Assembly (NCBI RefSeq): GCF_010093065.1
Contig: NZ_CP048113.1
Location: forward strand, 7,905,926 to 7,969,925
Direction: 5' to 3'
Length of the DNA: 64,000 nucleotides
From: Chitinophaga agri
GTDB lineage: Bacteria; Bacteroidota; Bacteroidia; Chitinophagales; Chitinophagaceae
The number at the start of each line of letters is the position of its first letter. The stretch's first letter is position 1. The notes beneath the pieces are model-generated. The model saw nothing but the letters and a program-made list of their open reading frames with translations, did no database searches and was not told the DNA's origin. The translations under genes were made by a program, and so were the position numbers. Positions 22,531-31,652 of this stretch are shown one piece after another.

Positions 22531-23595
22531 TTATTTTAAGGTGGTGAACTGTTTGAACCGCATCGCTTCTTTGTCCAGTCCGCCCTGGATGGTTTTACTC
22601 AATGGGGTAAATGGTGTGTATTCCATGATGATGTCCGTTTTTTTGATCGTACGTTTCCAGGTACCAGCTATCGCGCCATTTACGAGAATGACATTGCTGA
22701 ACAGCGGGTTTCCGTCCCGGTTGAGCTGCCTGGCATTGTTCGCACTGAGTATGACCTCTCTGTCTTTATAGGCGACAAGATATTCGTCATAATTAGGGAG
22801 CAGCAACACCTCATTGCGTTTGCCTGTAATTTCCTGCGAGTGGAGTGGGCCGTAGTAGTCTAGTCCGCCGAAAGTATCATGCGCCAGCTGCGCCTTCACG
22901 GATTGCAACCCTTCGCGTGCGGCGGTAATGGTCAGACCGCTCCAGCCGGTAAAGTCTTTTAATGTGGCCGGTCCATGACTGTTGAAGTAGCGAAGCGCCA
23001 GCATTGCAAGGGCTTCTTCCCTTTTTTTACCGGCAGCAGGAGGAACCCTTTCTTCAAAGAGGGCGTAGGTGATCTGTTTATCTTTCTTACCACCGTTGCA
23101 GATGATCATATCCAGTTCTGCTTTTATCAGCAGAAAATTCATGCGGAGGTCATTGGTCGGGATCCTGGCAGCGTCCAGGGCCGCAGCCAGTTCGGTACGT
23201 TTAAGCTGCTTACCGCCGGCCAGCAGTTTCTCAAAGATCTTGTTGCTTTTGCGAAACACCTTATCGTCCAGTTCGAGTTTGCGGTTATAGGTACCCATCA
23301 ACCGTTCGATGGCCGGGCCTGTCAGTGTCAGCATCCAGCGCACGTCGGCAGGATGAACGAGGTGCCAGGTAGGGCGCAGTACATGCGTACGTACCAGCTG
23401 GCCTGTTGCGATGCAATGTTCGATGTCTTCGCTGGTTGCCTGTGGCAGGCGCATGCCCACTGCCCATTTGGACATTTCGTAATCCTGGGCCTGTATAGCG
23501 GCACACCAGTGTACCAGTTGAGGGGGCGATTGAAATGAAGGGTTGTTAAGTTGCTGATTAGCAAGTCTTTGCTGGAGTAGCTGTTGAGCGGTCAT
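22531..23595 (-). CDS. AlkZ/YcaQ-like winged-helix DNA glycosylase
   Basis: Starting at ATG 23595 this is 354 residues. The frame extends upstream but that part lacks family pattern. It has the HTH_42 organisation: VHWCAAIQAQDYEMSKWAVGM near residue 30-50, GQLVRTHVLRPTWHLVHPAD, and YFNSHGPATLKDFTGWSGL further on, with three winged-helix units expected. The QAQ in the first segment matches the Q-x-Q catalytic motif of AlkZ-type glycosylases, which unhook interstrand crosslinks or remove bulky alkyl lesions. YcaQ is the E. coli relative. Cellular role here is unproven. No biosynthetic cluster that would produce an alkylating compound is visible. Confidence 0.82.
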   Translation of the reverse strand: MTAQQLLQQRLANQQLNNPSFQSPPQLVHWCAAIQAQDYEMSKWAVGMRLPQATSEDIEHCIATGQLVRTHVLRPTWHLVHPADVRWMLTLTGPAIERLMGTYNRKLELDDKVFRKSNKIFEKLLAGGKQLKRTELAAALDAARIPTNDLRMNFLLIKAELDMIICNGGKKDKQITYALFEERVPPAAGKKREEALAMLALRYFNSHGPATLKDFTGWSGLTITAAREGLQSVKAQLAHDTFGGLDYYGPLHSQEITGKRNEVLLLPNYDEYLVAYKDREVILSANNARQLNRDGNPLFSNVILVNGAIAGTWKRTIKKTDIIMEYTPFTPLSKTIQGGLDKEAMRFKQFTTLK

Positions 23596-23770
23596 AGTAT
23601 TTCCTTTGGTTGCCGGAACAAAGGAAAGGTACGAAGATGACAACAGTATGTCAGCAGATAATCTGTGCTGGTAGTATTCACTTTGATTATCCTGGTCCAT
23701 CTTACGTTCACGCATGTAAGTTGAAACCGCGATAATCAAAGCAAACACTGAACGGGAACATACCGGAAGT

Positions 23771-24490
23771 TTAACAATCCCCGTCAGGACCGCAGGTTTG
23801 TCCTTCTATTATCTCCAGACCAGCAGGCTGGGTCTTTTTCCATTCGTCTACTGATTTGTTCAGTACTTCGAGGAAGGTGTCAGCAGCCTGTGCACCGGAA
23901 ACACCATATTTTCTGTCAAAGACAAAGAAAGGTACACCTCTGATGCCCAGAGCGTCTGCCTCCTGTATATCGCGGCGTACTTCTGTGGCAAATCCCTGTC
24001 CGCTTACCAGCTCCGTTAAAACGCTTTCTTCGAGGCCGATTTCCTTACCAAGCTCCACGAGCGTACCAGCATCACTAAAATCTTTCCCTTCCGTGAAATA
24101 AGCCTTAAAAAGGCGTTCTTCTGCCGCATCTCCGAGCTGGTGTTGCTTAGCCAGCTGTATCAGGCGGTGTGCATCAAAAGAATTCGCCACAACAGCCTGT
24201 TCCATGTTGTATGTTAATCCGAGGTCCGCGGCGAGTGCCGTTACCTGATGATTCATCTGTTCTGCCTGTTCGTAGGGAATACCTTTTCTTTTGGAAAGGT
24301 AGGTATACAGGTTATCGCCGTGACCGGACTCAATGGTTGGGTCAAGCTGGAAGCTGTGCCATTCTATTTCTACGGATCCGGCGTCGGAGAACTGTTCCAT
24401 TGCTGCTTCAAAGCGGCGTTTACCAATATAGCACCATGGACACATAATATCTGACCAGATCTCTACTTTCATTTTGTTCGCTGTACTCAT
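23771..24490 (-). CDS. DsbA-family FrnE-like oxidoreductase
   Basis: This 239-residue thioredoxin-fold protein has the CPWC active site in WSDIMCPWCYIGKRRF near residues 12-27, a helical insertion, and the cis-proline loop GIRGVPFFVFD (residues ~185). This is the FrnE subgroup, cytoplasmic in several organisms and linked with oxidative stress. The C-terminus ends in CGPDGDC, a possible extra redox or metal-binding pair. An alternative start (ATG 24472, MKVEIWSD) is possible and would remove six residues. The gene is divergent from an HxlR regulator that shares the intergenic region. Confidence 0.88.
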   Translation of the reverse strand: MSTANKMKVEIWSDIMCPWCYIGKRRFEAAMEQFSDAGSVEIEWHSFQLDPTIESGHGDNLYTYLSKRKGIPYEQAEQMNHQVTALAADLGLTYNMEQAVVANSFDAHRLIQLAKQHQLGDAAEERLFKAYFTEGKDFSDAGTLVELGKEIGLEESVLTELVSGQGFATEVRRDIQEADALGIRGVPFFVFDRKYGVSGAQAADTFLEVLNKSVDEWKKTQPAGLEIIEGQTCGPDGDC

Positions 24491-24503
24491 ATGATCGTTT
24501 TCT

Positions 24504-24570
24504 TTTGTAAAGTTCCTAATCTTACTTTACTTTTGAAAGTGGTATCCCGGAGGAAAGTACTTTCTCCGGG
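24504..24570 (+). promoter_or_regulatory. HxlR promoter with overlapping palindrome
   Basis: TTTG at 24504-24507 and TACTTTTG at 24528-24535 with 20 bases between them are a near-ideal Bacteroidota promoter (TTTG-N20-TAnnTTTG) on the plus strand. Just downstream, at the expected transcript start, an imperfect palindrome (24546-24570, arms CCCGGAG and CTCCGGG with inner AAAGT/ACTTT, one unpaired G) could be an operator for the HxlR protein and the divergent FrnE-like gene. Confidence 0.6.
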
Positions 24571-24586
24571 GAAACTATAAGGAAGT

Positions 24587-24988
24587 ATGATGAACAGGAA
24601 ATCACAGACATCAGAGAAGTCAGAAACGTGCGCAGAACATCTTCGCGCTATCCACGATACCATGGATGTACTGAATGGTAAGTGGAAGATAGCCATTATT
24701 GGCTCTTTACGCTTTGGCAAACGCCGTTTTATGGAATTACAGCGGGAAGTAGAGGGAGTGGGTTCCAAAATGCTCTCCAAGGAGTTGCGGGAGCTGGAAA
24801 TGAATGAGCTGGTGAAGAGGACGGTGTATGATACCAAACCGGTGACCGTTGAATATGAATTAACCCCTTACGGTAAAACGCTGGAGGCGATCATTGACGA
24901 AATGGCCAAATGGGGGCATACCCACCGTCAAAGGATTATGCATCCCGTAAATCAGTTAGACCTACAGGATGCACTAAGCCATCTTTAA
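24587..24988 (+). CDS. HxlR-family transcriptional regulator
   Basis: This 133-residue winged-helix protein has the HxlR pattern: a Cys near residue 15 (SETCAEHLRAI), the MDVLNGKWKIAIIGSLRFG helix, the recognition region FMELQREVEGVGSKMLSKELRELE, and a wing with VEYELTPYG. Members often sense reactive aldehydes or disulfide stress through the N-terminal Cys. A possible Shine-Dalgarno AAGGAAG precedes the ATG. The divergent neighbour is a FrnE-type thiol oxidoreductase, which suggests thiol- or electrophile-responsive control of both genes. Confidence 0.88.
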   Translation: MMNRKSQTSEKSETCAEHLRAIHDTMDVLNGKWKIAIIGSLRFGKRRFMELQREVEGVGSKMLSKELRELEMNELVKRTVYDTKPVTVEYELTPYGKTLEAIIDEMAKWGHTHRQRIMHPVNQLDLQDALSHL

Positions 24989-25008
24989 CCTTCAACCTTA
25001 AACTAAAA

Positions 25009-26292
25009 CTATTTTTTAACGAAGCGTTCGAAATAAGCTTTTTCCAGCACCTCACGGTGATCGGGATGCGCAATCTCTATCAGCGCTTTGGCGCGCTGTT
25101 TAAGACTTTTTCCGAACAGGTTTGTTCTGCCATATTCAGTGATTACCCAGTGCATATGTCCGCGGGTGGTCACCACGCCTGCGCCTTCTTTCAAAAAGGG
25201 CACGATACGTGAAATGCCCTTGTTCGTAACAGACGGCAGGGCAATGATCGGTTTCCCACCTTCTGAGAGGGACGCCCCGCGCATAAAGTCCATTTGTCCG
25301 CCGATACCGGAGAACTGATAGGTACCGATAGAGTCAGCACATACCTGCCCGGTCAGGTCTATTTCGATCGCACTGTTGATCGCCATTACTTTGGGATTCT
25401 GGCGGATAACGCTCGTATCGTTCACATAACTGATATCCATTACTCTGATAGATGGATTATCATGTACAAAGTCGTATAACTTACGTGTGCCTGCCATAAA
25501 CGCCGTCACAGACCTGCCTTTGTTCAGTTTCTTCAGACTGTTGTCGATCACGCCGCTTTCTATCAGCGGGATTACGCCATCGGACAGCATTTCAGTGTGC
25601 AGGCCCAGATTCTTATGGTTGGTCAGATTTTTCAGTACCTGGTCAGGGATGTTCCCGATACCCAGTTGTAAAGTAGCGCCGTCTTCCACCAGTTCGGCAA
25701 TATTGCGGCCGATACTCGCCGTTACGTCACTTGATTGCCGGGCATAGTCCAGCTCTGGTAAAGTCGCTTTCTGCCATACTGCTGCGTGAAATTTAGAGAT
25801 ATGGATAAAGCCTTCTCCATGCGTACGCGGCATTAGCGGGTTGACCTGTGCGATCACGTACTTCGCAACATCTACAGCGGCACGCGCAATATCTACAGAG
25901 GTGCCGAGAGAGCAATATCCATGTGCATCAGGAGGAGAGACAGATATGATCGCTACATCGGGAGGCAGTATGCCAGTCCTGAACAGCTGTGGTATCTGAC
26001 TGAGGAAGATCGGTACATAGTCGCCATCATCACTGTTCACAACAGCACGGTTGGCGGCGGATACAAACAGCGAATTGATATAAAAGCTTTTACGGTATAG
26101 CGGATTATCGAAGTCAACATCTCCCAGGGTAGTAATGCTGACTATTTCTACGTCATGAAGGTCTGCATGCCTGTTCTGTAACGCGCGCAGCAGGTGTACG
26201 GGGGTGGCTGCACTACCATGAATGAATACACGGTTGCCGGACTGAACGCATTTAACAGCTTCTGCTGCAGTAGTATATGATATATCAGACAT
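25009..26292 (-). CDS. Acetyl-CoA hydrolase/transferase family protein (4-hydroxybutyrate CoA-transferase-like)
   Basis: This 427-residue protein has two Rossmann-like halves of a class I CoA-transferase. Marks include GNRVFIHGSAATPVHLL near residue 20-35, LPPDVAIISVSPPDAHGYCS, VEDGATLQLGIGNIPD in the second half, and GLHTEML, where the Glu is the expected catalytic residue that binds CoA. Later FSGIGGQMDFMRGASLS and the C-terminal EYGRTNLFGKSL are family features. It moves CoA between short-chain acids such as acetate, butyrate and 4-hydroxybutyrate. A TAATTTTG element lies just upstream of the ATG. The convergent HxlR gene ends 20 bases from its stop. Confidence 0.9.
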   Translation of the reverse strand: MSDISYTTAAEAVKCVQSGNRVFIHGSAATPVHLLRALQNRHADLHDVEIVSITTLGDVDFDNPLYRKSFYINSLFVSAANRAVVNSDDGDYVPIFLSQIPQLFRTGILPPDVAIISVSPPDAHGYCSLGTSVDIARAAVDVAKYVIAQVNPLMPRTHGEGFIHISKFHAAVWQKATLPELDYARQSSDVTASIGRNIAELVEDGATLQLGIGNIPDQVLKNLTNHKNLGLHTEMLSDGVIPLIESGVIDNSLKKLNKGRSVTAFMAGTRKLYDFVHDNPSIRVMDISYVNDTSVIRQNPKVMAINSAIEIDLTGQVCADSIGTYQFSGIGGQMDFMRGASLSEGGKPIIALPSVTNKGISRIVPFLKEGAGVVTTRGHMHWVITEYGRTNLFGKSLKQRAKALIEIAHPDHREVLEKAYFERFVKK

Positions 26293-26317
26293 AGTATTGT
26301 TTTTAAGAACGATGTCC

Positions 26318-26325
26318 CAAAATTA
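26318..26325 (-). promoter_or_regulatory. Candidate -7 promoter element of the CoA-transferase gene
   Basis: The minus strand reads TAATTTTG, an exact match to TAnnTTTG, 26 bases upstream of the ATG at 26292. No clear TTTG is seen at -33. Confidence 0.4.
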
Positions 26326-26379
26326 TGCCTGTGTCACCTGGTAAAATATGATAAAGATTAGCCGTAAATATGATATATG

Positions 26380-27201
26380 TTAGAAAGCTAGTTGACCCTG
26401 TACATATGTAATAACTGGTGTAACGGTTTGCGGAGTAGCACTGATGTGAAATACAGGCGTCTCGACATCCCGTGAGGCGACGATGACCTGTGTACGGCCA
26501 GCGTGTGGCCGGAAAAGGTCCAGTACCAGCTCAGGCTTATTATTGTCCCTGGAGAGATGTGACAGCAGGATATGCGTCATGTAGGACGGCTTATGTAGTT
26601 TGAAGACTTCCAGTGCCTGGGTGTTGGAGAGATGCCCTTTGCCACCACGTATCCGCTTTTTCAGGAAGAACGGATAACGTCCCTGTTCCAGTAGCTTTTC
26701 ATCATAATTGGCTTCCAGGAACGCGGCATGGCATTGTTTGAAATGATGGATCAGGTTAGTGCATGGCACACCAATGTCGGTGAATACGCCAATACGGATA
26801 CCATCATGCGTGATCATAAAGCTGTGGGGCTCGATGGCGTCATGCGCTTTGGAAAAAGCGTGAACGGTGAGATCACCGATCGGTATGGGAGCTGTATCGT
26901 CAAATACCTTTACATATGCTGCATGAAGGTTTAGCCGGCCATGCAGCATGGTCTTGGTGGTGATGTATACCGGCAGACTATATTTCTTTGAGAGGACTTC
27001 CAGTCCACGGATGTGATCGGAATGTTCGTGTGAAATAAAGATGGCCTTTACTATGTCCATCTTCAATCCCAGCCTTTTCATCCGTCTTTCCGTTTCGCGG
27101 CAGGAGATGCCCGCATCTATCAGGACAGCTTCTGTAGCAGTCCCGATATAATAACAGTTTCCGTTGCTGCCGGAATTGAGTGACGTAATTTGCAGTGACA
27201 T
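26380..27201 (-). CDS. MBL-fold metallo-hydrolase (YycJ/WalJ-like)
   Basis: This 273-residue protein has the metallo-beta-lactamase fold with SLNSGSNGNCYYIG at the start, the metal motif FISHEHSDHIRG (HxHxDH, residues ~57-65), later His in FSKAHDA, an Asp in GVFTDIG, and ILLSHLSRDN with a final His. The N-terminal SGSNGNCYYI and size match the YycJ/WalJ group, which has exonuclease-like relatives. The exact substrate is unknown. It lies 87 bases before the CoA-transferase gene on the same strand and 28 bases after the GH127 gene. It may be housekeeping and unrelated to both. Confidence 0.86.
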   Translation of the reverse strand: MSLQITSLNSGSNGNCYYIGTATEAVLIDAGISCRETERRMKRLGLKMDIVKAIFISHEHSDHIRGLEVLSKKYSLPVYITTKTMLHGRLNLHAAYVKVFDDTAPIPIGDLTVHAFSKAHDAIEPHSFMITHDGIRIGVFTDIGVPCTNLIHHFKQCHAAFLEANYDEKLLEQGRYPFFLKKRIRGGKGHLSNTQALEVFKLHKPSYMTHILLSHLSRDNNKPELVLDLFRPHAGRTQVIVASRDVETPVFHISATPQTVTPVITYVQGQLAF

Positions 27202-27229
27202 AGCACCGCAATTTTACTAAAAATTTTAG

Positions 27230-29632
27230 TCATTTTACAATCCATTCATGAATACCTGATGCATTTTCAGCAGGAAGCTGTATCTCAAGCTTAAGTGCAG
27301 TGGTTTTTACCGGTTCAAACTGTACACTGTCATACTTGTCTTTGGTAACAGTATAAGGCGTGAGCTGCTTCACTGGTATCCATTGGTCGCCCTGTTTATA
27401 CAGGATCTTCCAGGAGGCGGGGATGCGGCAGTCGCCAAACGGACTGTCATCATACCAGTATACCTGTGAGCCGGAAACGGTATATTCCTGGTCAAAGTCA
27501 TACTGTACCCATTCCAGTGTATTGTGTTTAGGCCACCAGTGGAGGTATAGAGAATTTTTATCCTGTGCGTTCAATGGCTCATACTGGTCATTGAGTGCCA
27601 TGTACATTCTTTTATTAGGCGTAGAGGCACTGACTTTACTTTTGGAAGCAATGGTGGGCGCTGGTTTGGGTCTGGCGGCAGAAGCTTCGTAAGGAATCCA
27701 TACGGTCATTTCCGAAGGTCCCCGGTTTGCCCAGGTATAATAAGGAATGGCAGTCACCATCTGGGTGGTACTGATAAGCTGGTCAGTGTTGAGTTGCCGG
27801 CTGGCTGCTGTCCCCTGCATTTCCAGTACGGTAACACCGTTCAGGAAGTCGGGTCTGTAAACCGCATTGACCGCCGCACTTTTATCTACCACAATATTCT
27901 GTACAACGGCGTCCTTGTTGTCAGGGCCTTCCAGGCAATACATGATCGGGCCGCGTTGCAGCGCAAAGCGGTTCCGGTCACTGGCTACGGAATCGCTCGC
28001 CAGCACCTTCTCTGTTTCCATCGGGAACTCAAAGCTTACTTTATCGCCCTTTTTCCAGTTACGGGTAAGAACGGCATACCCCTTCTCCATTTTGTATGTC
28101 ACCTGCTCACCGTTCACCAGTATCACAGGAGGTTGTTTGGCATCGCTGTCTGCCCCGAAATAAAGGTTACCGGGAACGGGTTTACCACTGGCCCATTCAG
28201 GAATGCGTATGTGCAGGTTAAATTGCATGGCTTTCGCAGGATGTACGGTCACGGCTATCTTACCATCCCATGGATAGTTGGTTTGCTGTATGAGTGTGAC
28301 TTTACCTGCGGGCAGGGTGATATTCGCGGTGTTGCCTGCAAACAGATTGATATACAGGTCATTCTTGTTCTGCGCATAGATATACCCCGGCATGGAGGGC
28401 AGGAAGCGTGTCATATTAGAGATGCAACATGCACAACCGAACCACGCACTACGCTGGTGCTGGCCCATAGACATCAGTGGGTTGGGGTAGAAGAACCGGT
28501 CCCCGCTGAGTGATACACCGGAGAGCAGGCCATTATACAGGGTACGTTCCAGTACGTCGATATATTTGGCATCGCCATGGAGGAGGAACATCCGGCTGTT
28601 CCAGTAGACGTTGGCGATGGCGGCACAGGTCTCGGCATAGGCGGACATATTCGGCAGGTCGTATGGTTTACCAAATGCTTCACCATTACCAGTGGCCCCG
28701 ATCCCTCCGGTGATATACAGTTTCTTTTCCACCACATCCTGCCAGATGTCGTCAATCGCATGCAGGTACTGCGTATCGCCGGTAAGGGCCGCTACATCAG
28801 CCATGCCGGTGTACATGTAGGTCGCCCTGACAGCATGCCCTACTGCTTCATGCTGGGCGGTTACTTTTTTATAGGATTGATTATACTCTCCGCTATATTT
28901 TTTACCAGGGCCGCGTACGTCAAGGAAGAACTTAGCCAGGTCGAGGTAAGATCTGTTACCGGTAACACGGTACATTTTGGTCAGTCCTGTTTCTACAATC
29001 TGGTGACCAGGGAAACGTTCTTCTTTGCCGAATCCAAAGGTCTTCACCAGCAGGTCAGCATTTTTAACAGCAATATTCAGCAGGTTGCGTTTGCCGGTGG
29101 CCTGGTAGTGGGCTACCGCTGCTTCGAACAGGTGACCGGAGTTATATAGTTCGTGGCTGAGGTCTTCTTCTTCCTCCCATCTGCGGGCGCCTATCCAGGC
29201 ATGTGGCTGACTGGCATTCACGGTTCTGAAAGTATACAGGTAACCATCCTTTTCCTGCGCAGCGCCTATAATAGCAATGAGGGTATCCAGATATCTTTCC
29301 AGTGCCAGGTCTTTTTTCATCTGCAGGCTGTAGGAAGCTCCCTCAATCACTTTATATACATCGGTATCGTCAAAAGTGTATTCCGTCATTTTATCGCCGG
29401 GCAGGGTGTGGGCAGCACGCCTGAAATTATCTATTCTGCCGGTTTTTTTACATTGTTCCAACGTATAGGGTATTGTTGTTTCCGCATTTACCCTTATTTT
29501 TGGCGCCCAGAAATTATCTGTTACCTGTACCTGAGTAAAAGCAACGGGCTGAATGGGATAGTCCTTCTTCAGTTGACCCTTAACCGCCATGCTGATGCCA
29601 GCGAGCGAAAAAATAGCTACAAGTAATTTCAT
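27230..29632 (-). CDS. Secreted GH127-family glycosidase (beta-L-arabinofuranosidase type)
   Basis: From the ATG at 29632 this is an 800-residue protein with a signal peptide LLVAIFSLAGISMAVKG. The frame extends upstream without signal character. The (alpha/alpha)6 barrel has the Zn/Cys active-site pattern of HypBA1: Glu318 (NGEAFGKPYD), then Glu334 and Cys336 in AETCAAI, then Cys402-Cys403 in CACCISN. The 16-residue spacing between the two Glu equals that of the Bifidobacterium enzyme. A C-terminal beta domain, with WYDDSPFGDCRIPASWKIL, resembles a discoidin-like binding domain. It should release beta-linked L-arabinofuranose. It is divergent from the tail-fibre-like gene at 29762. Confidence 0.9.
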   Translation of the reverse strand: MKLLVAIFSLAGISMAVKGQLKKDYPIQPVAFTQVQVTDNFWAPKIRVNAETTIPYTLEQCKKTGRIDNFRRAAHTLPGDKMTEYTFDDTDVYKVIEGASYSLQMKKDLALERYLDTLIAIIGAAQEKDGYLYTFRTVNASQPHAWIGARRWEEEEDLSHELYNSGHLFEAAVAHYQATGKRNLLNIAVKNADLLVKTFGFGKEERFPGHQIVETGLTKMYRVTGNRSYLDLAKFFLDVRGPGKKYSGEYNQSYKKVTAQHEAVGHAVRATYMYTGMADVAALTGDTQYLHAIDDIWQDVVEKKLYITGGIGATGNGEAFGKPYDLPNMSAYAETCAAIANVYWNSRMFLLHGDAKYIDVLERTLYNGLLSGVSLSGDRFFYPNPLMSMGQHQRSAWFGCACCISNMTRFLPSMPGYIYAQNKNDLYINLFAGNTANITLPAGKVTLIQQTNYPWDGKIAVTVHPAKAMQFNLHIRIPEWASGKPVPGNLYFGADSDAKQPPVILVNGEQVTYKMEKGYAVLTRNWKKGDKVSFEFPMETEKVLASDSVASDRNRFALQRGPIMYCLEGPDNKDAVVQNIVVDKSAAVNAVYRPDFLNGVTVLEMQGTAASRQLNTDQLISTTQMVTAIPYYTWANRGPSEMTVWIPYEASAARPKPAPTIASKSKVSASTPNKRMYMALNDQYEPLNAQDKNSLYLHWWPKHNTLEWVQYDFDQEYTVSGSQVYWYDDSPFGDCRIPASWKILYKQGDQWIPVKQLTPYTVTKDKYDSVQFEPVKTTALKLEIQLPAENASGIHEWIVK

Positions 29633-29761
29633 ATTTCTAAAATGATTTTGGCAACGGGCTAAAGTTATGCATTGTCGTGGCACCTTATTTTAAATATATT
29701 AATCAGACTTGATCAGATTTTAGCTTAATTTTTTTATTCCTTATACCTTAAATATTCATCC

Positions 29762-30940
29762 GTGAAGACGAGAATTTTATTATTGTCAGGCATGTTTGCC
29801 CTGACCTCTTTCTATGCGCAGGCACAAAATAATATTTTAAAAAGTCTTTACCTGACTGATACGGCGGCTCTTAGTTCAGGTGGTGCATCTTTAATAAGAC
29901 TGTATAGTGGTGCTGCGACCAGCGATCGCCTGAGATGGGCTATTGGTACGGTTGCTCCTGAGACGGGCAGTAATGTGGGATCCAGTTTCAGACTCTTCAG
30001 ATACGCGGATAATGGCGCATTGCTGGGTACTGTTATAGCAATTGATCGCAATACAGGTCGTGTTGACGCACCGTTAGGTTTTCGTGTAGGTACACTCCTG
30101 GCTACACAATCTGTAGCCAGTGACCAGCCGGGCTACGGTGCTGGTATCTTTGGTACTGGAACCGGGTCAAACAACCAGTCTGTCTTAGGTTTTTATGAAT
30201 CAAATGGTAGTGTAAGACAGGGATATGTAGGCAAGGGGTTCGCAAGTTCTACTAATGCTGATATATACCTGGTTTCCGAGATCGGTGGTGTAGCGTTGGG
30301 TGCAAAGAACGGTTATATCAACCTGGTAAATGGTACCGCTAATATCATCAAATTTAACGCTGCAGGTTATGGTGCCCCTACAATCAATACAAGAAGTCTG
30401 GGCAGCAAGATCGTTCTCCATGATGCGGTATCTTCATCTTCCACTAACATGGATTATGCCATCGGACTGGAAAATGGCGCTTCTACCTATGGATGGTTCG
30501 CTGTACCAACCAATACCACTGCCCATGGCTGGAACTTCTACGGTGGTACTACAAAGGTTGGTAATCTGGATGGCGCAGGTAACCTTAACCTTGCTGGGAA
30601 TGTGTTTATTGGTACGACTTCGACGCAGGTTACATTAAAAGTGAATGGTGTGATTAATGCCCGCAATATGACGGTGGTAACTACCGGCTGGCCTGACTAT
30701 GTGTTTGGTGAAGACTACAAACTGCCTTCTTTACAGGAGATCAGCAACTACATCAAAGAAAATCACCACCTGCCGAACGTGCCGGCTGCTGCCGAGGTAG
30801 AAAAGAATGGCCTGGATGTAGGAGAAATGCAGAAAAAGATGATGGAAAAGATCGAAGAGTTAACTTTGCACCTTATCAGACTGGACGAGGAGAATCGTCA
30901 GCTGAAAGCTGAAGTTGAAAAAATGAAAGCATCTAAGTGA
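29762..30940 (+). CDS. Secreted tail-fibre-like protein with Bacteroidota-type C-terminal domain
   Basis: The start codon is GTG at 29762, and no ATG lies in frame before the signal peptide KTRILLLSGMFALTSFYAQA. The 392-residue protein has a beta-rich middle with Gly/Ser/Asn repeats, and a C-terminal domain of about 100 residues: TTGWPDYVFGEDYKLPSL, NHHLPNVPAAAEV and MEKIEELTLHLIRL, followed by a coiled-coil tail. The same C-terminal domain occurs in two proteins at 43061 and 43822 of this window. Related domains are found in many Bacteroidota secreted fibre proteins and resemble S74-type intramolecular chaperone ends. The function is unknown. The next gene overlaps its stop. Confidence 0.72.
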   Translation: MKTRILLLSGMFALTSFYAQAQNNILKSLYLTDTAALSSGGASLIRLYSGAATSDRLRWAIGTVAPETGSNVGSSFRLFRYADNGALLGTVIAIDRNTGRVDAPLGFRVGTLLATQSVASDQPGYGAGIFGTGTGSNNQSVLGFYESNGSVRQGYVGKGFASSTNADIYLVSEIGGVALGAKNGYINLVNGTANIIKFNAAGYGAPTINTRSLGSKIVLHDAVSSSSTNMDYAIGLENGASTYGWFAVPTNTTAHGWNFYGGTTKVGNLDGAGNLNLAGNVFIGTTSTQVTLKVNGVINARNMTVVTTGWPDYVFGEDYKLPSLQEISNYIKENHHLPNVPAAAEVEKNGLDVGEMQKKMMEKIEELTLHLIRLDEENRQLKAEVEKMKASK

Positions 30941-31578
30941 TGAATGAAAGCGGTCACCGTTATTTTGTTATAAACAAACCTTACAACATGGTCTCCCAGT
31001 TTATCAGTCCTGACAAGGTCAGGCTGCTGGGAGACCTTGATTTTGATTTCCCGGAGGGAACGCATGCTGTAGGCCGGCTGGACAATAATTCAGAAGGCTT
31101 ATTGTTACTAACCACCAATAAGAGGGTCACCCGTCTGCTTTTTGAAAGTGAGCAACCCCATAAAAGAACTTACCTGGTGATGGTGAAGAATATCGTTACC
31201 CAGGAGACGATCGAAAAGCTGCGACAGGGTGTTACCATCCGTATCAAGGGTGGGGTAGACTGGGTCACTACGCCCTGTGAAGCCGAGATCGTGGAGAAGC
31301 CAGCCTACATGCTTCCCAGAATACATCATCCCCTGAAAGAATTCTTACCACATTCCTGGTTGCGGATCACCCTTACAGAGGGGAAATTCCATCAGGTACG
31401 GAAGATGACGGCGGCGATCCATCACCACTGTGACCGCCTGATACGGGAATCCATAGAAGACCTGCAACTGGGCGACCTCCCTCCAGGAGGCGTCCGGGAA
31501 ATGGAGGAGACGGAGTTCTTCCGGTTGCTGAAAATAGAGAACTGGCAACCTGAAGCGTCAATATTGCCGCAGGAATGA
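30940..31578 (+). CDS. rluE: Pseudouridine synthase, RsuA/RluE type
   Basis: From ATG 30940 this is 212 residues, with the first A of the ATG being the last base of the preceding stop codon. A GTG at 30937 is an alternative. The catalytic motif is VGRLDNNSEGLLLLT (catalytic Asp), preceded by YFVINKPYNMVSQF and followed by RTYLVMV and TLTEGKFHQVRKMTAAI, the C-terminal RsuA/RluE pattern. There is no S4 domain. RluE makes one pseudouridine in 23S rRNA. The coupling to a secreted fibre gene is probably accidental. Confidence 0.9.
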   Translation: MNESGHRYFVINKPYNMVSQFISPDKVRLLGDLDFDFPEGTHAVGRLDNNSEGLLLLTTNKRVTRLLFESEQPHKRTYLVMVKNIVTQETIEKLRQGVTIRIKGGVDWVTTPCEAEIVEKPAYMLPRIHHPLKEFLPHSWLRITLTEGKFHQVRKMTAAIHHHCDRLIRESIEDLQLGDLPPGGVREMEETEFFRLLKIENWQPEASILPQE

Positions 31579-31652
31579 GCAATATGCCATTAGTTTACTG
31601 TTAAGATTCTTGGTATTTTGCCGGCTTCGTTATCATGCTTAAAGAATCTATT

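Noticed and set aside
23596-23748. Upstream extension of the AlkZ-like frame
   Set aside because: The extra 51 residues lack similarity to the family, and the ATG at 23595 gives the usual N-terminus.
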